Positions 12,261-24,544 of a DNA stretch of 64,000 bases are shown here, one piece after another. Every line of letters starts with the position of its first letter. Position 1 is the stretch's first letter. Source of the DNA: Triplophysa rosa (lineage: Eukaryota; Chordata; Actinopteri; Cypriniformes; Nemacheilidae); NCBI RefSeq assembly GCF_024868665.1, contig NC_079898.1, positions 19,154,403 to 19,218,402 on the forward strand. Direction: 5' to 3'. The notes under the pieces are model-generated. The model saw nothing but the letters and a program-made list of their open reading frames with translations, made no database searches and had not been told where the DNA came from. A program made the position numbers and the translations under genes.

Positions 12261-15137
12261 CAGTGAAATAAAAAATCACTATTTTTATTTTTTCATGAAA
12301 TATTGCATGGTTGATTGAAAATAGCTTATCAGTGTGGGTAATTCTTTTTTTTAAATTCATTATTGAAATTTTAAATTTTCCTCCCTCTAGTGACTATCCA
12401 TTTCAATTGAGTAGTTAGGCGGCTTGGGCGGAGCATCCATTAACTCCTCCCCTTTAACTGTCAAAATGTGTAATGGCTACTTTTATACAGCCCATCAATT
12501 AGCAGTGAAAACAAATGCCACGCTCACTATTTTCTCATTCAAAATTCCGTTTTACGGAAGTAAAAACGATTGCAACTTCCGGTTCACAGGGACTTTAAAA
12601 GCCCCTAAAATATAACTTAATAAAATAAAAATTGAAGCATTTCTGTTCATTTAAATTAAATTAAATATAACCCAAATATCATATGAAAACCTTAAAGCGA
12701 AACCAAACGTCCTGATCGCTTCATGTCACCTAAATGATGTCTTTTAAGATCTGCACAAGATCTGCACACATGTCCTCCCTCTACGTGGTAAACAAACAGG
12801 TGTCCATTCACTTTTGAGACTGTGCATACGTCATTTATGCGACATAAAGTGCGATCGGGACGTTTGGCAGAAGCTGTAAACCGCTTATAATTTTATAAAT
12901 GACGTTCAGTTTATTGCAAATAAAAATCGATTCGCTTCAAAAGACGTTAAGGTGTGACCAGGAACTGTGGGGATCATGCTTGTGTTGGATGCATGTGCTT
13001 TTAGAACTCTAGAACGCATAGACCCCATTTACATCCTGTATATGAAGCACAGAGAGCTGCGGATTTACCTAAAAATCTTCTTTATTGTTCTACTCTAAAA
13101 TGTCACCTACATCTTGGATGGCCTGAGGGTGAGTAAATAAACAACAAATTTGAAATGTTGCCCTAATAAACTGAAATAAGTTTGGCACAAGTTGAGACAC
13201 TAAAATTATTAAAATAAATAAATAAAAAATATAAATAAACTAAAACAGCATTTTATTTTAATTTTTATTATATAGCAACATAAAAAATAAATAAATACTA
13301 AAATGACCTAAGCATATATGAAAAGCTAAAATATGAACATGAAACCTAAAGAAAAAGCTAACTCAATCCCAGAATGCACTGTGACAAGCACAGTCAAAGA
13401 AATCCAACATGGCTGACAAAAGCAAGATAAACAATGAAAAATTGCTTATAATTTAGTAAAATATATCAATGAAAAATACTTGTATATTTTAAAATTTGTA
13501 TGTTTGTGCTTTGTAAATTTATGTTAATATTAGTATCACGTCAATACCTAACCAACATACTAAAATTGAACTCTACTGAAATCTGTTGAGTCATGCGTGT
13601 TCTGTGCTTTTTGTAAAACTCATTACTTTTCGGTTAATCATCTCTCATTCTTCCTCATTCATTCACTACTTCTATTTTTCTTTTAAAGAACATATATGTG
13701 CAGGCGTCCGTTCTGAAACACACACTTACACATACATCATATGCTGTGTCTTCTGTACTCTCCAGAAACATCAACACACATTAATCTTCATCTGCCTGCT
13801 GTAGGGTCCTCTCACCGTTCTGATAGCCTAATGTTCTAAGGAAGCCCAGAAGAGAGAGCGAGTCTCCTTCACTGATCACTGGAATTAATCAGCTGAAGCA
13901 AACAGAAAACAGAAAACACACAAGAGCCCTCTGGGAACAGAACAACAGACCAGATGCCATCAGAGTCACTTATGATGGGACTCAGAGGTTCTGAGAACAG
14001 CAGGATGGGGGAATGTGTGTGTGTTTGGGGAGGATGTCTTTGATCCCTGACATCAGCAGAAACAAGCGTCTGTCTGTATCTCCTGTACATTGAAACCACA
14101 GGATAAATAGGTTCTTCTGCCTCTCAGGGAGCAAGACACAGCTGTTAGCTGCAGGTCTCGCCGTTTCAAACAGAGATGCACTTGCTGCTTATTTATCAAT
14201 AATAGTTTCATTCTCTCTGTAGATGCTCACACTGAGCATCATCGAAACGCTATTTATTATTATTCGCAGTCAGATCGAGTCTGTCAGGGGGCCTGACTTC
14301 ACTAAACCAGAGCAGCCTGCTTAGTATCTCTGTCCCCAGAACACTCCACAAAGGAGCCAGGACTCCATACATCACAGGAGCCAGACATGTAGGGTGGGAG
14401 GGGTGATCGCTTTAAACGTTTAACTAATAGTTTTTTCTTTGTCCTTGTGGTTTATGTAAGTCTGAACACACTTTCTCATTCTTCATATTGCTTCTTTTAA
14501 CAGTATAGCGCGTAACAGTGTATTATAACTAAAATAACACAAATGCAGTATTGGAATTAAGTTCAAGTGATGCTTTTAAAACAGGTTTAAAGTTCCTGGG
14601 GACTCATTGGAAGTTTTTCTTCACTATCTATTCATTCCATGCATATACGCACAAATCTTGAAATAACAAAGCAAACATAGAAGAGTCATGGCACTGAACA
14701 ATGAATCCAAACTCAAATGCAAACCACCTGAAATCTTGAATAAATCTAAGCTAAACATAACCTTAATTATCCTGTAAATCTACAAGATACTACAGACCAA
14801 AGGTAATTTATTGATACAATCTGTCAACATCTGAATGAATACACTGTTATCGGTCTTACGTTATTTTTTTTACCTGCAATCACCGTGTTTAATCCTCAAA
14901 ATCACTCTTATTGACAACTGTGTATCCTAAATCACAGACACCTGAGTTCAAGGCAAGCACCTTTCCTATAAAAACACACTGGATCCCGCTGCAGCCGAAG
15001 TCAATGAGGTCACAAACCACTTAGAAAACGAGTGGAGAGACTAGAGGTACCTCTCCTCTGGTTTGCTTATCTTTAAAGATTTATGTCATGTTCTTTTTCC
15101 TTCTCTCCCTGTAACGCTCCTCTGTTGTCTCCTGCAG
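12261..15137. other. Intergenic, repeat scraps only
   Basis: Contains a fragment ending in the Angel-like word gggtgagtaaataa near 13128-13143, an AT-rich stretch with aataaa-type runs (13205-13300) and a short GT run near 13996. The region 14100-14400 is unique-looking and less AT-rich. No gene is supported. Confidence 0.4.
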
Positions 15138-15390
15138 ATGTTTCCAGTTTACAGAGCAGAGGGTGGGCACAGTGTCGGGCAGCAGGCTGACCTCCCACCT
15201 GCGACTCTGACCTTTGCCCCTCGCAGCTCTCGGAGAGAGCCGGAACACCTGATGACCTGACCTCTGTGCGAGTAGCGTGACAGACTGTGGCGTTGTGATT
15301 ACGGTAGAAGCAGAAGGGAGCAGCTGAGGTCTATTTGATCTCTTGAGAGCAAATGTATAGCACATACATGCTTTGACTCTCATTAAATCT
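15138..15390 (+). other. Candidate 3'-terminal exon of an unknown transcript
   Basis: A strong acceptor (long pyrimidine tract, then gtctcctgcag ending at 15137) is followed at once by an ATG. It opens a 40-codon frame ending in TGA at about 15258, with balanced, GC-richer composition than the flanks. A possible ATTAAA poly(A) signal lies near 15383. I could not find a matching upstream exon, and the 40-residue peptide resembles nothing I know. It may be the last exon of a lncRNA or a chance combination. Confidence 0.3.
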
Positions 15391-18071
15391 AGGCATGGGG
15401 CGCCCTCTGCAGGTCAGAAAAAATGAACATCTGAATATGAGTAAAAAGAATATGAGAGGAAAAGGGTATAGGGAGGGTATGGCATTTATGATTTAGGTTT
15501 GAAATTAATAAAATAAGATAATGAATGTGGGAAGAACAGGTGGAGAAAATAAAATAATAATAATAATAATATGCTTTGATAATATGTTGTGCATCTTTCA
15601 ATAACCCAAAATTATAAAAATGACTACAGTACCACTTCTCAGAAACAAATATGAAAAAGAACATCAAGAAGGATCCTTTATGTCTTAAAACAATAAACAT
15701 GTATGGGACATGCATTTATTATGACAATGTTTTTGGCCACCAACTAAAGTGAAATTCTAGCTAACACATTTTATCATGTACCGAAAATCAACACATAAAA
15801 TTTCAAAGTAAAAAAAAAAGATGTCTGGGCCTGTTTATAACCAAGACCTATTAAAACAGATAACACTATTCATGCACACACAGCTGACAGTAAAAACACA
15901 GAACACCTCTTAAGTGAAGCCCGAGGGATTATAGGGAAAAACCTCGTTTCTGCCTGAGGAATGAAAATCCGATCGTGCAGATGGAAAGAAACACCTCATT
16001 TTTTCCATGCAATCATCACTCAAAGACGTGCCAGAGAATTCTGATTATTTGTTTATGACAAGAACAAGACCAAAAAAAGGGTCTTGGCGTGTTGTCGAGT
16101 AAATATGTGGTCTAATAAAGAACAGAATGAGTCTGAATTTGGACTTGGCCGTAATGCCATGTCTAATGGTTTGACATCAGTTTAACGGTCTGTGATGTCA
16201 CGGTAAATATTCACATTACATCAAGAGGATGTGTTCCTACACCAGTGTAAACATTCCTGTTTCTCTAAACAAGTCGGAATGGGCTCAGAGCCAAGAGTAT
16301 TAGCATTAAAGTGGCTGTAAAAGATCAGGCTAGTCTAATGACCTGGATTTGGACCAGTGCCCCTGCAAAAGTGTACAGAAAAATACACACACTTAGATTT
16401 AATTAATGTAAACACACCGAATCTAAACACATTCTGACACTTCTTTGACAAACTTGGTTTAATGGTGTTGTCTGGTTCTGTCTTGCAATATGAAAGAACA
16501 CACACACCAAGTTGACAACAAATGCTATATGTATGTCTATGTACATACACACACAATTACTGTAGTATATACTCAACAGCCCTCAAATTTAATTTTTTAG
16601 TTTGACACAACATGTTCATTCAAGTTATGATGGAGTTTGGGCTACGTGATTCTAGCATGCATTGCATACTGTAGGACTGGATAATGAGAGTATATGAAGA
16701 AAAGGTGTTGTTTTTTTAAGATAAAAAAGTGATGTTATATTTAGTATTTTGTTGGTATACTTTAGGTTTGTGGTTTCAGAGGTCACCACTGTGCTGAAGA
16801 CTATAAAGCATTTCTCAGTGAGAACAGGCTCATTAAAAATCGTATAGGCCTACGTTGCTTTGGTCAGAGGGCATTACTGTACATTGTAAATGCAAATGCT
16901 TCTATCAGCTTTTTCGTAAAAGTTATGTATAGCATGCTTGTGTGTAAAGTTGCTTGATAGTTAACCACAGATTAAATCAGTCTGTTTAGACATTTTTTAG
17001 ATTGCTCAATTCATTTAGATTCATTCCAGTAGAATTTACATGTTCATTTTATGTTAAGAACTTGATTCAAATGTGTGGAACCATTCTCAATGATTGAATC
17101 AAGTTCAGCCAAAGTGTTATTTTTTAAGTGCCCTCCCATTCATGCAAATACATCACTAATACATTTTCAGTATGTTCCCTGTTAGTCAAATGCTGTGTTT
17201 ATTTTATTATTATCAGTTTAAAAAAATAAGTTCACACCAGCTGATTGTCTATCAGTCTCCATCTTTCTCCCTCCCTTTTTGTGTCTGATTTATTTTCCAT
17301 TTCTTAGCCTGAAAATTTGGACCATCGGTTGCTACACTTTTCCACTGCCAAACATTTAAACTCACAACACATGGAGCTAAATAGAACTCTTCCCCATACT
17401 GTACAATACACACACACACAGGCTTACTGTATAAATATGGTAATATATAATATAACAGTAATTATAAAACGGTCAGTTCTGGTCCTTGATTCTGTTTGGT
17501 TGAGATGAGTTCAAAGGCTTTACAAAATACCCCCATTTATAATGGTTGACCGCATTATATAGCCTAAATATCACTATATTTACTTTATTTTATGAAACCT
17601 CGTGCCACAACGCCCTTAGCGGTTATAAAATGCACTGTAACCCACAGTTTTTGGGGGCTTGTTGCTTAAATACAATATATATGTATAAACACTTTTAACC
17701 TGAACATATACAACAAAGGAGTATTTATAGCAGGCAGATCTTTCATATGCAGGCAAAAAGGTTTTTGCCACTATGATTTATTTAATAATTTTTTATATTT
17801 CTGTCATTTTAAAACTGGAGATGTTCCAAGCCTGTCTGAGAGATGCATTATCAGACAGAGTGGTGTATTATAGCACAATCTTTGTAGGATTAGAGGGAAA
17901 GTCTGCATTATCAGACAAAGGCAGAAAAGAGTTTTGTATCACATTTTAGCAATTTTCTATATATAATCTCATTATAAGACAAATGGTATAGGTCTAGTAC
18001 ATTTTGTTCCTTACTGCAGGATAACAGTGCAATGATGAGACGGAACGACAGAACATCGACAGTGTTACTTT
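15391..18071. other. Intergenic, nothing identified
   Basis: AT-rich, with a (taa) run at about 15552-15570 and short CA runs near 16500-16555 and 17405-17420. No coding or repeat structure that I can support. Confidence 0.4.
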
Positions 18072-18212
18072 CTACACAGCAAAATTGCCAGTGTTAAAAA
18101 ATGTCAAATTAACTCTCACAGTGTATATAATCCACATTTTGATAGTGTGGATTATATAAACACTGTCAGTGTTAATTTGACCTTTTTTAACACTGCTGAT
18201 TTTGCTGTGTAG
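18072..18212. mobile_element. Palindromic MITE, 141 bp
   Basis: Near-perfect inverted repeat from ctacacagcaaaat at the left to attttgctgtgtag at the right. The arms continue inward through agtgttaa, tcaaattaac and tataatccac to a tiny loop. No coding capacity. Typical of a miniature inverted-repeat element. Confidence 0.8.
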
Positions 18213-18930
18213 GTGATGCAGCCTTCTGATGTGTCTCCTCTGTCCTGTTTCACAGCACTGTACTGTCATCTAGTGGACATTCATGGTACTTTGGTCATAT
18301 GTCAACGCAGGTCTTTATTCCTCTCCATTTTGGGAGAAACATTTTGGATATGTTTGCATGTGACCTATAATTTATAATTAACTACAGTTTCTGACACAAA
18401 CATTTACAAAAAGACGGAAATCTATCCATTATAGACACTTGACTGAATTTACGCTTCTCATGTTTTCGATGACCACCAACCTGCCTAATCTTGCTTTTCC
18501 TCATTTGCAACTATCAATGTTTTCCCCCCATGGCTCTCAGATCACACCACACTCTTATTGGAGCAAAAACAATGCCTTCTTCTGCCTTGCCAAGCACTCA
18601 AGAGTTATTAAGTTCAGCATGACGCATTGCCCACTCATTCTTAATCCAGAAATGGTGATCCCTAATGCAAGATGGATGAAGCCATTTCTATCAAATCAGC
18701 ATTTTCTAGAAGGGGTCATGGGTTCATTCTATCATTCCATCACCCCTCACAGACACTGACACTGAAGAGACTAGCTGCAGCTGTGTGGGACATTTAAAGG
18801 TACAGTCTGTGTGACAGATCAATAGCTGTCATGCACCAACATCCTGATTAAAGCCTTTATATGTGGACACATAAGATGTGATCCTTGTTTGAAACCAACA
18901 GAACTAACAAAAGTGTTTTTTATTATTACA
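18213..18930. other. Intergenic, nothing identified
   Basis: An open frame of 106 codons at 18439-18759 (plus strand) has no motif, no splice support and a composition like the surrounding DNA. I leave it uncalled. Confidence 0.4.
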
Positions 18931-19421
18931 CGAATACGTGTTCTTCTGTGTCTTTGGTGTGTTATAAGTTGCCCATGCATGTATTAGACACATAAAATTG
19001 CAAAAATTAAAGTGTCGGAACAAAAGATGCATTCTATCTGAAAGTGAATGCTCACCCAGACCTGTCTGAAACGCCTCGTGTAACCACACCCCCACAAATC
19101 TACGTCAGTTCGTGGTATGACTTTACTAAGACCGCCCAAATGTATACGCAAGTAAGGTGGGCGTACCTGTCAGTACAATTGCTTGGGAACCTGATGTTCC
19201 AAATATGGTAAGTGGAGTTACATATCCGTCACACGCTTGCAGTATTCGACCAATCACTACGCACTGGTTAACTGGCCAATCATAGCACACCCCACTTTTC
19301 AGAGTGATGAGCTTTGTAAAAAATCTGTGCGTTTCCAAAGAGGAGACACAAACATCGCATTACATCTAAAACAAATGATAATATTCAATAATGTTCGTTT
19401 TCATATGACACGGCTTTAAAC
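18931..19421 (+). mobile_element. DNA-transposon remnant, copy 1 (uninterrupted)
   Basis: Aligns along most of its length with 42148-42684, sharing ggtgtgttataagttg, aacgcctcgtgtaaccacac, ccaatcactacgcactgg and catctaaaacaaatgataat. The left end is truncated; the right end is a damaged form of catatgacccctttaa. At 18931-18950 it reads cgaatacgtgttcttctgtg, the uninterrupted form of the site that holds a solo LTR in the other copy. Confidence 0.75.
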
Positions 19422-20374
19422 ATTTTGTACTGAATTAAAAGTTATAGTCAATTTCTACACAGAAATCAATCCCAGTGTGAAAAAAGAAATATGCATGTTA
19501 TCCATTAATACAAAACCACCAACCAGCCCGTAAACTCTTCTGTACTTATCAGAATTCAGATCTGCTGCCACATGAGGTTTCCTGTTAATAAAGCAGGAAA
19601 AATGAACAATTGTGAACATAAATCTGAACTCTGCTGTGCAGTTTTGTGTCCCCTTTAGAATTGATTTATCACTATCAGCAAAAACACATCTTGCAATTTG
19701 ATCTTGCAACTTGATAACTGCAGTGTGTTGCTCTCCACACACACACACGCTTTGTGTTGTTTTATTATTGTGAACTATGACTACATTACAATAACTACAT
19801 TTTTATAATACAAAATAAGGGTTGACCATGACGGCTTAACTGGTACAAATGCTTTACCAAGCAGTTTTGTTCTTTTCCTGTACTGTTTTTTATCTCTCCA
19901 CTTTTCCTTCTTTCTTCAACTGAATTATTCACCAATATCGGTTTCCATTGTAGTTCATCCTTCCTTAGTCTTTTCTCTTGTTTTTTCGGTGATTTAGTAA
20001 GTTAAACGCCTCTCTTCGGGCTGCCAGAGTCATTCACCTGCACTACATAATAAAGTGTAGACTCAGCATGTCGGTTAATCTTTTCTGAACTAAAACACAC
20101 CACAGAGATTAACTCATGCTAAAGTAGCTCTGGGGCTCATGCCACAGCATGAATATATTACACTCAAATGGTGTACTCACAGGAGACTAAATGCTGTTCA
20201 GGATAATCAAATGCAATTTAATGATTACATTACAGATACACTGAGACACAATAGTCTTTCCAAATGCTGAGTGTGTATGTTCATCCCTTGTCGTTTTCTT
20301 TCTTTTTAAGTAATGGAGAAAGAGTTAGAGTATCTGGATTTTGTATATCTTCAAAGAATCATCATATGAACAGT
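19422..20374. other. Intergenic, nothing identified
   Basis: AT-rich unique-looking DNA with a short CA run near 19738-19750. No gene or repeat end recognised. Confidence 0.4.
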
Positions 20375-20550
20375 TCTCTCCTTTATCTATTCTTTCTCTT
20401 TTGCTTCTCCATTCATCTTCACCTCCTCCATTTCTCTCCTTCAACTCTCTCTTTCTCCATTTCCCTCATTTAACTCTCTTTATTCCATTTCTTTCCTATA
20501 ATATTTCTTCATTCCTCTCCTTCATCTCTCTTTTTCTCCATTCCTCTCTT
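20375..20550. repeat. Polypyrimidine degenerate tandem repeat
   Basis: About 175 bases of nearly pure C/T with recurring words ctctctttctccattt and cctctccttca at roughly 30-35 base spacing. The overlapping plus-strand frames here read only as S, F, L and P runs and are not genes. Confidence 0.7.
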
Positions 20551-20639
20551 TTAATTATGCATCCATTAAAAGTCACAACCAACATTTCATCACTACTATT
20601 AACCCTTTATGGAGGTCCCAATAACCACAATACCCATTG

Positions 20640-20782
20640 ACATTACATTTGGCAGACGCTTTTATCCAAAGCGACTTACATTGCATTTTATTATACATTT
20701 GTATCTGTGCAATCCCTTGGATCGAACACATGACCTTGGCGTTGCTAGCACCATGCTCTAACCACTGAGCTACAGGAAAGCT
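20640..20782 (-). mobile_element. tRNA-derived SINE, copy 1
   Basis: On the minus strand: a head with an A box (gtagctcagtggttagagc), then a B-box-like gttcgatcc, a short body, and the tail aagcgtctgccaaatg. The tail resembles the 3' ends shared by many teleost SINEs and LINEs. Same family and orientation as the copies at 44155, 57143 and 60412. Confidence 0.8.
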
Positions 20783-21459
20783 ATCCTTAAAGGTAAGTTG
20801 TTTTTTATATTACATTTAGCACAGAATTAAAGCATAATCTAGTCCAGTCTCTGTTCCGGTACACTGTAATGACAGCTGTGTAATGGCCATTAAGGAAGGT
20901 CTGTCAGCCACGATCAATGTAAAACACACCCGTACCTGACAGATAATCATAGAGTGTGATGCAAACAGGGCAGAAGGGCAATATTTATCTTTAGAGTGCA
21001 GCAGTAATGTGCATTATACCGTGTCCTGCAAACACAAACACATACTTATAGTCTTTTCTGGATGTGAACGTCAGGGACACACACATACACATTTAGATCA
21101 ATCAAAGAAAACCATCCCGACCCACCTTTAATATCACCCATTTTCTTTATTACAAAGTCTTTGTGTGTCATTGTCCATGACGCCCTCCATCGTTATATTA
21201 AATTTCAATTTGAATATACTGCTCAGGCATAATCACACAGAGGACACCTTTCTAATCTCAATTAGTCATCTATTGCATCAGAATAAGTGGGGCATTATTA
21301 TAATCTGAATAAACACACTGGTATGATGTGGACACGAATGAACACCGTTAAAAAAAGTGTTTCTCCTAATTTATGATTAAAATGTAATCTCTTCCAACTG
21401 ACATAACTCCCCTGATTTAGATATTAATTTAAGGTAGAGGTCCTTTATGTTATTAAGAT
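20783..21459. other. Intergenic flank of the CpG island
   Basis: AT-rich sequence with no gene or repeat identified. It leads into the CpG-rich island at 21460. Confidence 0.4.
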
Positions 21460-21730
21460 GATGAAATACGCAGCGACACTTTAGACAAACTGCATTGTAA
21501 CTGCTGTCAAGTGCGTTAAACGCATGCGACAGGCGGGGCCCCGTTTCAGCGGAGAGGTCGATGGAGTCATGACAGCGATCGTCATCGCCGGTTGAGCAGG
21601 AGCCGGAATGAGACGATCTGAGCGACTTCTGAGCATATTGCGCGCTGTTACTTCCCGGACGTCCGCGAGTAGATTTACTGCGCGCTGTTGCGCGTGACCT
21701 GCGCGCGATGAAATGAACAGCAGTCGATCA
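21460..21730. promoter_or_regulatory. Isolated CpG-rich island in the gene desert
   Basis: A sharp rise in CpG density (tgcgcgctgttgcgcgtgac, gcatgcgacaggcgggg, gacgtccgcgag) inside otherwise AT-rich DNA, more than 15 kb from rdh14 and 24 kb from the next minus-strand model. CpG islands in fish usually mark promoters or developmental enhancers. Open frames on both strands (minus 21481-21747, plus 21713-21934) have no family features. No clear splice donor follows, so the direction of any transcript is not decided. Confidence 0.5.
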
Positions 21731-24301
21731 TCTTTACATCTTCTCAATTTGGCAAAGGAGTGGAGAGAGCGAGGATGGGATGGAGGAGATAAAAGAGCAG
21801 GGGACAGTGAATGTCTTTTTTATTGGAGGCAAAATAAACAGTGCGCGTGTTTTTTGATGACCGAGCAGGTTTCCACAAGAATAATGCACTGCCATTATTT
21901 TGAGATATCGACTATCTCAGCGACTTTTTGCTGAGATCTGCAAGGATGTATCAACTCATCACATCTGTCTCCCTCTGGTCATTACTGTAACTGCAATGTC
22001 CCAGTGACAAATATCTGACAAACTCAAATGACATTTTTCTGTGCATCAAAACTATTCCTTTCGTGAATAAGGGAAGAAATAAAGATTATATACAGATTGT
22101 TAAGAATAATTTTATTTACCTCAAGGCTTAGTTAAAAATTTGAAAAAAGTTTAAAACCTTAAAAGTGGGGCCACATCCCCTAGTTGAGAACTGATTGAGT
22201 GTGGGTATGGCTCAGACAAAGTGGCTGGTGCTATCACAGAATACTAACGCTTGAAAACTGGCATTCTGATGTGATGGATTGAAGTGATGGATGTGGATGG
22301 ATTAGACAGTTTTACTCTGAGATGACAGTATATGTTTATAAAAGACAGACGATGGGTGCTGTGCCCTCAATCCATCATTGATTTATCAAACTCAAGTAAA
22401 TCATGATCTAAAACTCCTCTCCTACACTCTTAGAAGAGATTGAACCTTTTAGAGTTACAAAAAGAACTTTAAAGTTCAAATATGAACTTCTAATAATCAA
22501 AAAGGTTAAAAGTTGAACTTATAAGTTCTATAAGTAACCCTTTGTTATTTGGTATACTGTTAGAAGTTCTTTTTAGAACCTCTATTGCGGCAAGAGGGTT
22601 CGAATTAGAACCTGACCTGTTACCAAGGTTCCTTTTTGAACCTTTTCTAAAATGGACTATATGGATTTATATGTTTTAAAATATTTAATATTTTAGTATC
22701 TCTTTGCATCTGATAAACTTCAACCTGGATTAAAGCTTGGATTTAAACTGTATTCTTCTATTTGTCACTTGAGAATATGTGCAAGACTGCAAAACTTTTT
22801 AGGGTTTTTAGAATAATTTCCTGAAAACCAGTTTTGTGAAAGTACTCTGTCAATTCGGTACATTAGCAGGTCAACCCAACTGTCCTTTAATGTTCACAAC
22901 AAAATCGACCAAGTCAGAGTTGATGGCTTGTACCAAGATTGGGTTTGCTTTTCGTAAACACAGGAGGAATGGGACATAAGAAGCACAAAAGTTTGACTAA
23001 ACAGTCTGAACATGCAGTCTTTTTTGCATGAGATAAATGAAACTAGAAACTTCACTCATAATTAAATTTCTTTAAAAAGGCCAAATCACTAAGCTGTGGA
23101 AAAAGGATGCTGTTACAGGAAGAAGAGTTGAATGTGTACTCGTACTTGAAGTTCTGGCAGACCTTTTAAAGAAACAATGGTGGCATCTGCACACGTTTTG
23201 TTACCCTGGTGACCAAATGATGATAAGAAAGAAGCAGCTGCTTTTGGCAGATGTACAGACTATAGACTTAAGTGTTCCAACCTCAATGGATCTATAAACC
23301 GTGTAACAAACCATAATAAATGAACAAATGAATAAATATATATATTTTTAATTTCATTTAAAAAATTGTGACCAAAATTAATCATCCATAACCTAATCTT
23401 TGACACATGCATGTTATGATCAAAAGTACTTTAATTAATGAATTTAGCACAGATTAATTCAGTCATATAGCACTGTAATCTCAGAAATTGAGAATAACAT
23501 CTCAGGCTTTACTAGAACTCTGCATACATTTTCCGCTCCATCATGAAATGGTTTAGTGATTCTAGTGTAAAACAACTTGAATGGCCTCGACTAGCCTCAA
23601 AGCCGGAACCTGAACCACAATCAATCCCTGCAGTCTTGTTCCAACATGGTGTTCAGGTGTCTACATACACTCAGTCATGCAATTCAACATGCAACAGAAG
23701 ATACAAACTATATGAGAGTTGTCACCTGACGTCACAATAAAGTGCTTATATCCATCAGTGCTCTAGACATGGTAAATACTTAGCCACAGAGTAAGACAGG
23801 CTCTTAATTTTAAGCATTGTTCTTGAAACACTTTTCAAGCTGACTATTGAAAATCTATAATGTTTCATTAGAAGCAGTGCAGGGCTAATCAATCCGTCCC
23901 GCTGTTCTGCACTCAAGCATCTCCTGAGCAAATCTGTAACTGTAGAGGCCCTGCATCAGATCCTCCACACACAGGCTTATTCAGCAGATCCTTATGTAAG
24001 CTTGATGCACAAACAGATCAAAATGTTGCTCCAAAGACAGGTTACACATAAATTCAGATGTTTAAAACAACGTTTTAAAATGAATTCTTAACGCAAAAAA
24101 GGCGCGTTACTGCACTAACTATTTTTATAAAAGCGACATAAATATCTTAATTCAACAAAGATTAAGCTAAGCCATGTCTGTGAAACCGGGCCATAGGGTG
24201 TAATCTTTAAACTAAAAGAGTTGCGTCATGCGTTTTAATTTCTAAAAGTTTTGTCCTGGCTTATTTGGCGTCATAAACAAAAGGGACATTCATAATGTTG
24301 C
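21731..24301. other. Intergenic with one short repeat
   Basis: Within it, 22425-22650 carries many direct and inverted gaacctttt/aaaaggttc words and looks like a worn foldback repeat. The rest is AT-rich, and I see no gene. Confidence 0.45.
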
Positions 24302-24544
24302 TGTCCTTCAAAAACCTCGAATGTCCAAATTAATTTTTCAGGAAATGGAAAACACACCATACTTTTTAAATGATTAAATACTGTGTTGTCAAAGTTGACA
24401 AGCACTTTTTGATACTTTTTATTGGTCAAATATTAGCAAAACCCAGTGACAAACATAAAGGGTGCCAATAATAATAATAAATTATGGCAAATAAAAATCA
24501 CGAAATATTAAGAATACAAGGTTTCTGAAGGACAACAGCGATAA
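24302..24544 (+). mobile_element. TIR MITE, copy 1
   Basis: Ends are inverted copies: tgtccttcaaaaacc at the left and ggtttctgaaggaca at the right. The internal words gaatgtccaaatt, gtcaaagttgac and cccagtgacaaacataaagg recur in reverse orientation at 62918-63127 inside a wdr35 intron. No coding capacity. Confidence 0.7.

Noticed and set aside
20640..20782. Possible tRNA gene
   Set aside because: A and B boxes are present, but the cloverleaf is not complete and the unit recurs with a SINE tail.
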